Positions 63,369-64,000 of a stretch of 64,000 bases of DNA are shown here, one piece after another. Source of the DNA: Tetragonia tetragonoides (taxonomy: Eukaryota > Streptophyta > Magnoliopsida > Caryophyllales > Aizoaceae); assembly GCA_038025085.1 (NCBI GenBank), contig CM076142.1, positions 12,126,001 to 12,190,000 on the forward strand, read 5' to 3'. Each line of letters starts with the position of its first letter. Position 1 is the stretch's first letter. The position numbers and the translations under genes are program-made. The notes below the pieces were generated by a model. That model saw nothing but the letters and a program-made list of their open reading frames with translations. It ran no database searches and was not told the DNA's origin.

Positions 63369-64000
63369 CTGCACAGCACAGACATTAATATTTTTTCAGA
63401 ACTGATAAATAAGTGCTCTATCCAAAAGATGAATATTACGTGTTCAAAAAGGTCATAAATTATCAAAGCCATAAAATAATTATGGGAAGTAATAGCCAAT
63501 GACACCTAATGCTGTGCAAGAGACTGGGACTCACCAAGCTACTACTTGGTCTGTCCAGATACAACATGGCACAGCTAATTGATATTCCTAACTATTTGAA
63601 AAGCATCAGCACGTTTAGAAGTTATTCTTTGCTAGAGAAAAGGAAGCTAGAAGACATCACACCCCACTATGTACAATCAAAGACTTGACAATGCTCACGG
63701 AAAAGCAAAAAAAAATGCACAGCTTTGTTGCACGGAAATGAAAAAGGGAATCGAAATCGCAGAAACGCCATTCCTCAATAAATTACAAACATGGAGGAAA
63801 AAAGAGAAGAAAAAGATCAACTTTTGGCTACAAACATCAAAATTCTTTTGGCTATATTAACAGTCAATTTTTTTTTCCAAACCTCTATTAATAATCATTT
63901 AAATAAAGAAAGTTTTAGAGTTAGCCAGGGTACTACTTCGAAAATTCAATAGTTAAAGGGTAATTTTGTGATTTCTAAGGCTTATGAAAGGGACGGACTT
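63369..64000. other. Intron of the G3BP-like gene running off the window
   Basis: No further exon recognised up to the edge. Confidence 0.5.

Overview
This is a 64 kb piece of a plant nuclear genome, almost certainly a dicot. The genes have short exons and AT-rich GT-AG introns, and their closest recognisable relatives are Arabidopsis-type families: a PXL/MIK receptor kinase, an IAA11/12/13-clade Aux/IAA, a plant DUF946/VPS62 protein and a plant G3BP-like NTF2-RRM protein. The rest is dense with transposons, SINEs, MITEs and very long TA, CA and TAA microsatellites. A Caryophyllales (Amaranthaceae/Chenopodiaceae) source is only an impression from the SINE and MITE landscape.

Layout. 1-3940: a Mutator-like element (MULE) cut by the left window edge, carrying a truncated transposase (+) and a complete plant-mobile-domain (PMD) gene (-) in a mirror-symmetric arrangement. 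3941-6650: intergenic, with two MITEs and an inverted AAT/ATT microsatellite. 6651-10980: a complete non-autonomous CACTA element with a 3-bp target duplication and exon-like gene fragments. 12673-15854: PXL2/MIK1-like receptor kinase (+). 16376-17002: a SINE and a tRNA-Leu(AAG). 17772-21990: five-exon Aux/IAA gene (-). 22-33 kb: no gene, only MITEs, SINEs, microsatellites and a 1 kb tandem array of about 108-bp units. 33349-38246: four-exon COA1-like mitochondrial protein gene (-) with a 3.6 kb intron. 38.6-44.6 kb: complex repeat block with large direct repeats and a 4.5 kb terminally inverted element full of a short AAGTGACCC motif and tRNA-like sequences. 46245-50242: DUF946/VPS62-like gene (-). 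54478-55958: TPR-like protein gene (+). 56820 to beyond 63368: 3' two thirds of a G3BP-like gene (-), whose NTF2-domain exons lie off the right edge and whose introns hold a LINE fragment, a foldback element and a Tourist-like MITE.

The host genes are unrelated single-copy loci with no operon-like logic. The transposon content is the more unusual part. In the MULE at the left edge, both divergent termini appear to supply a promoter, a short first exon and a hairpin-rich first intron, one for the transposase and one for the PMD gene. All gene models were built by eye from reading frames and splice-site phase; no alignment or search was run.
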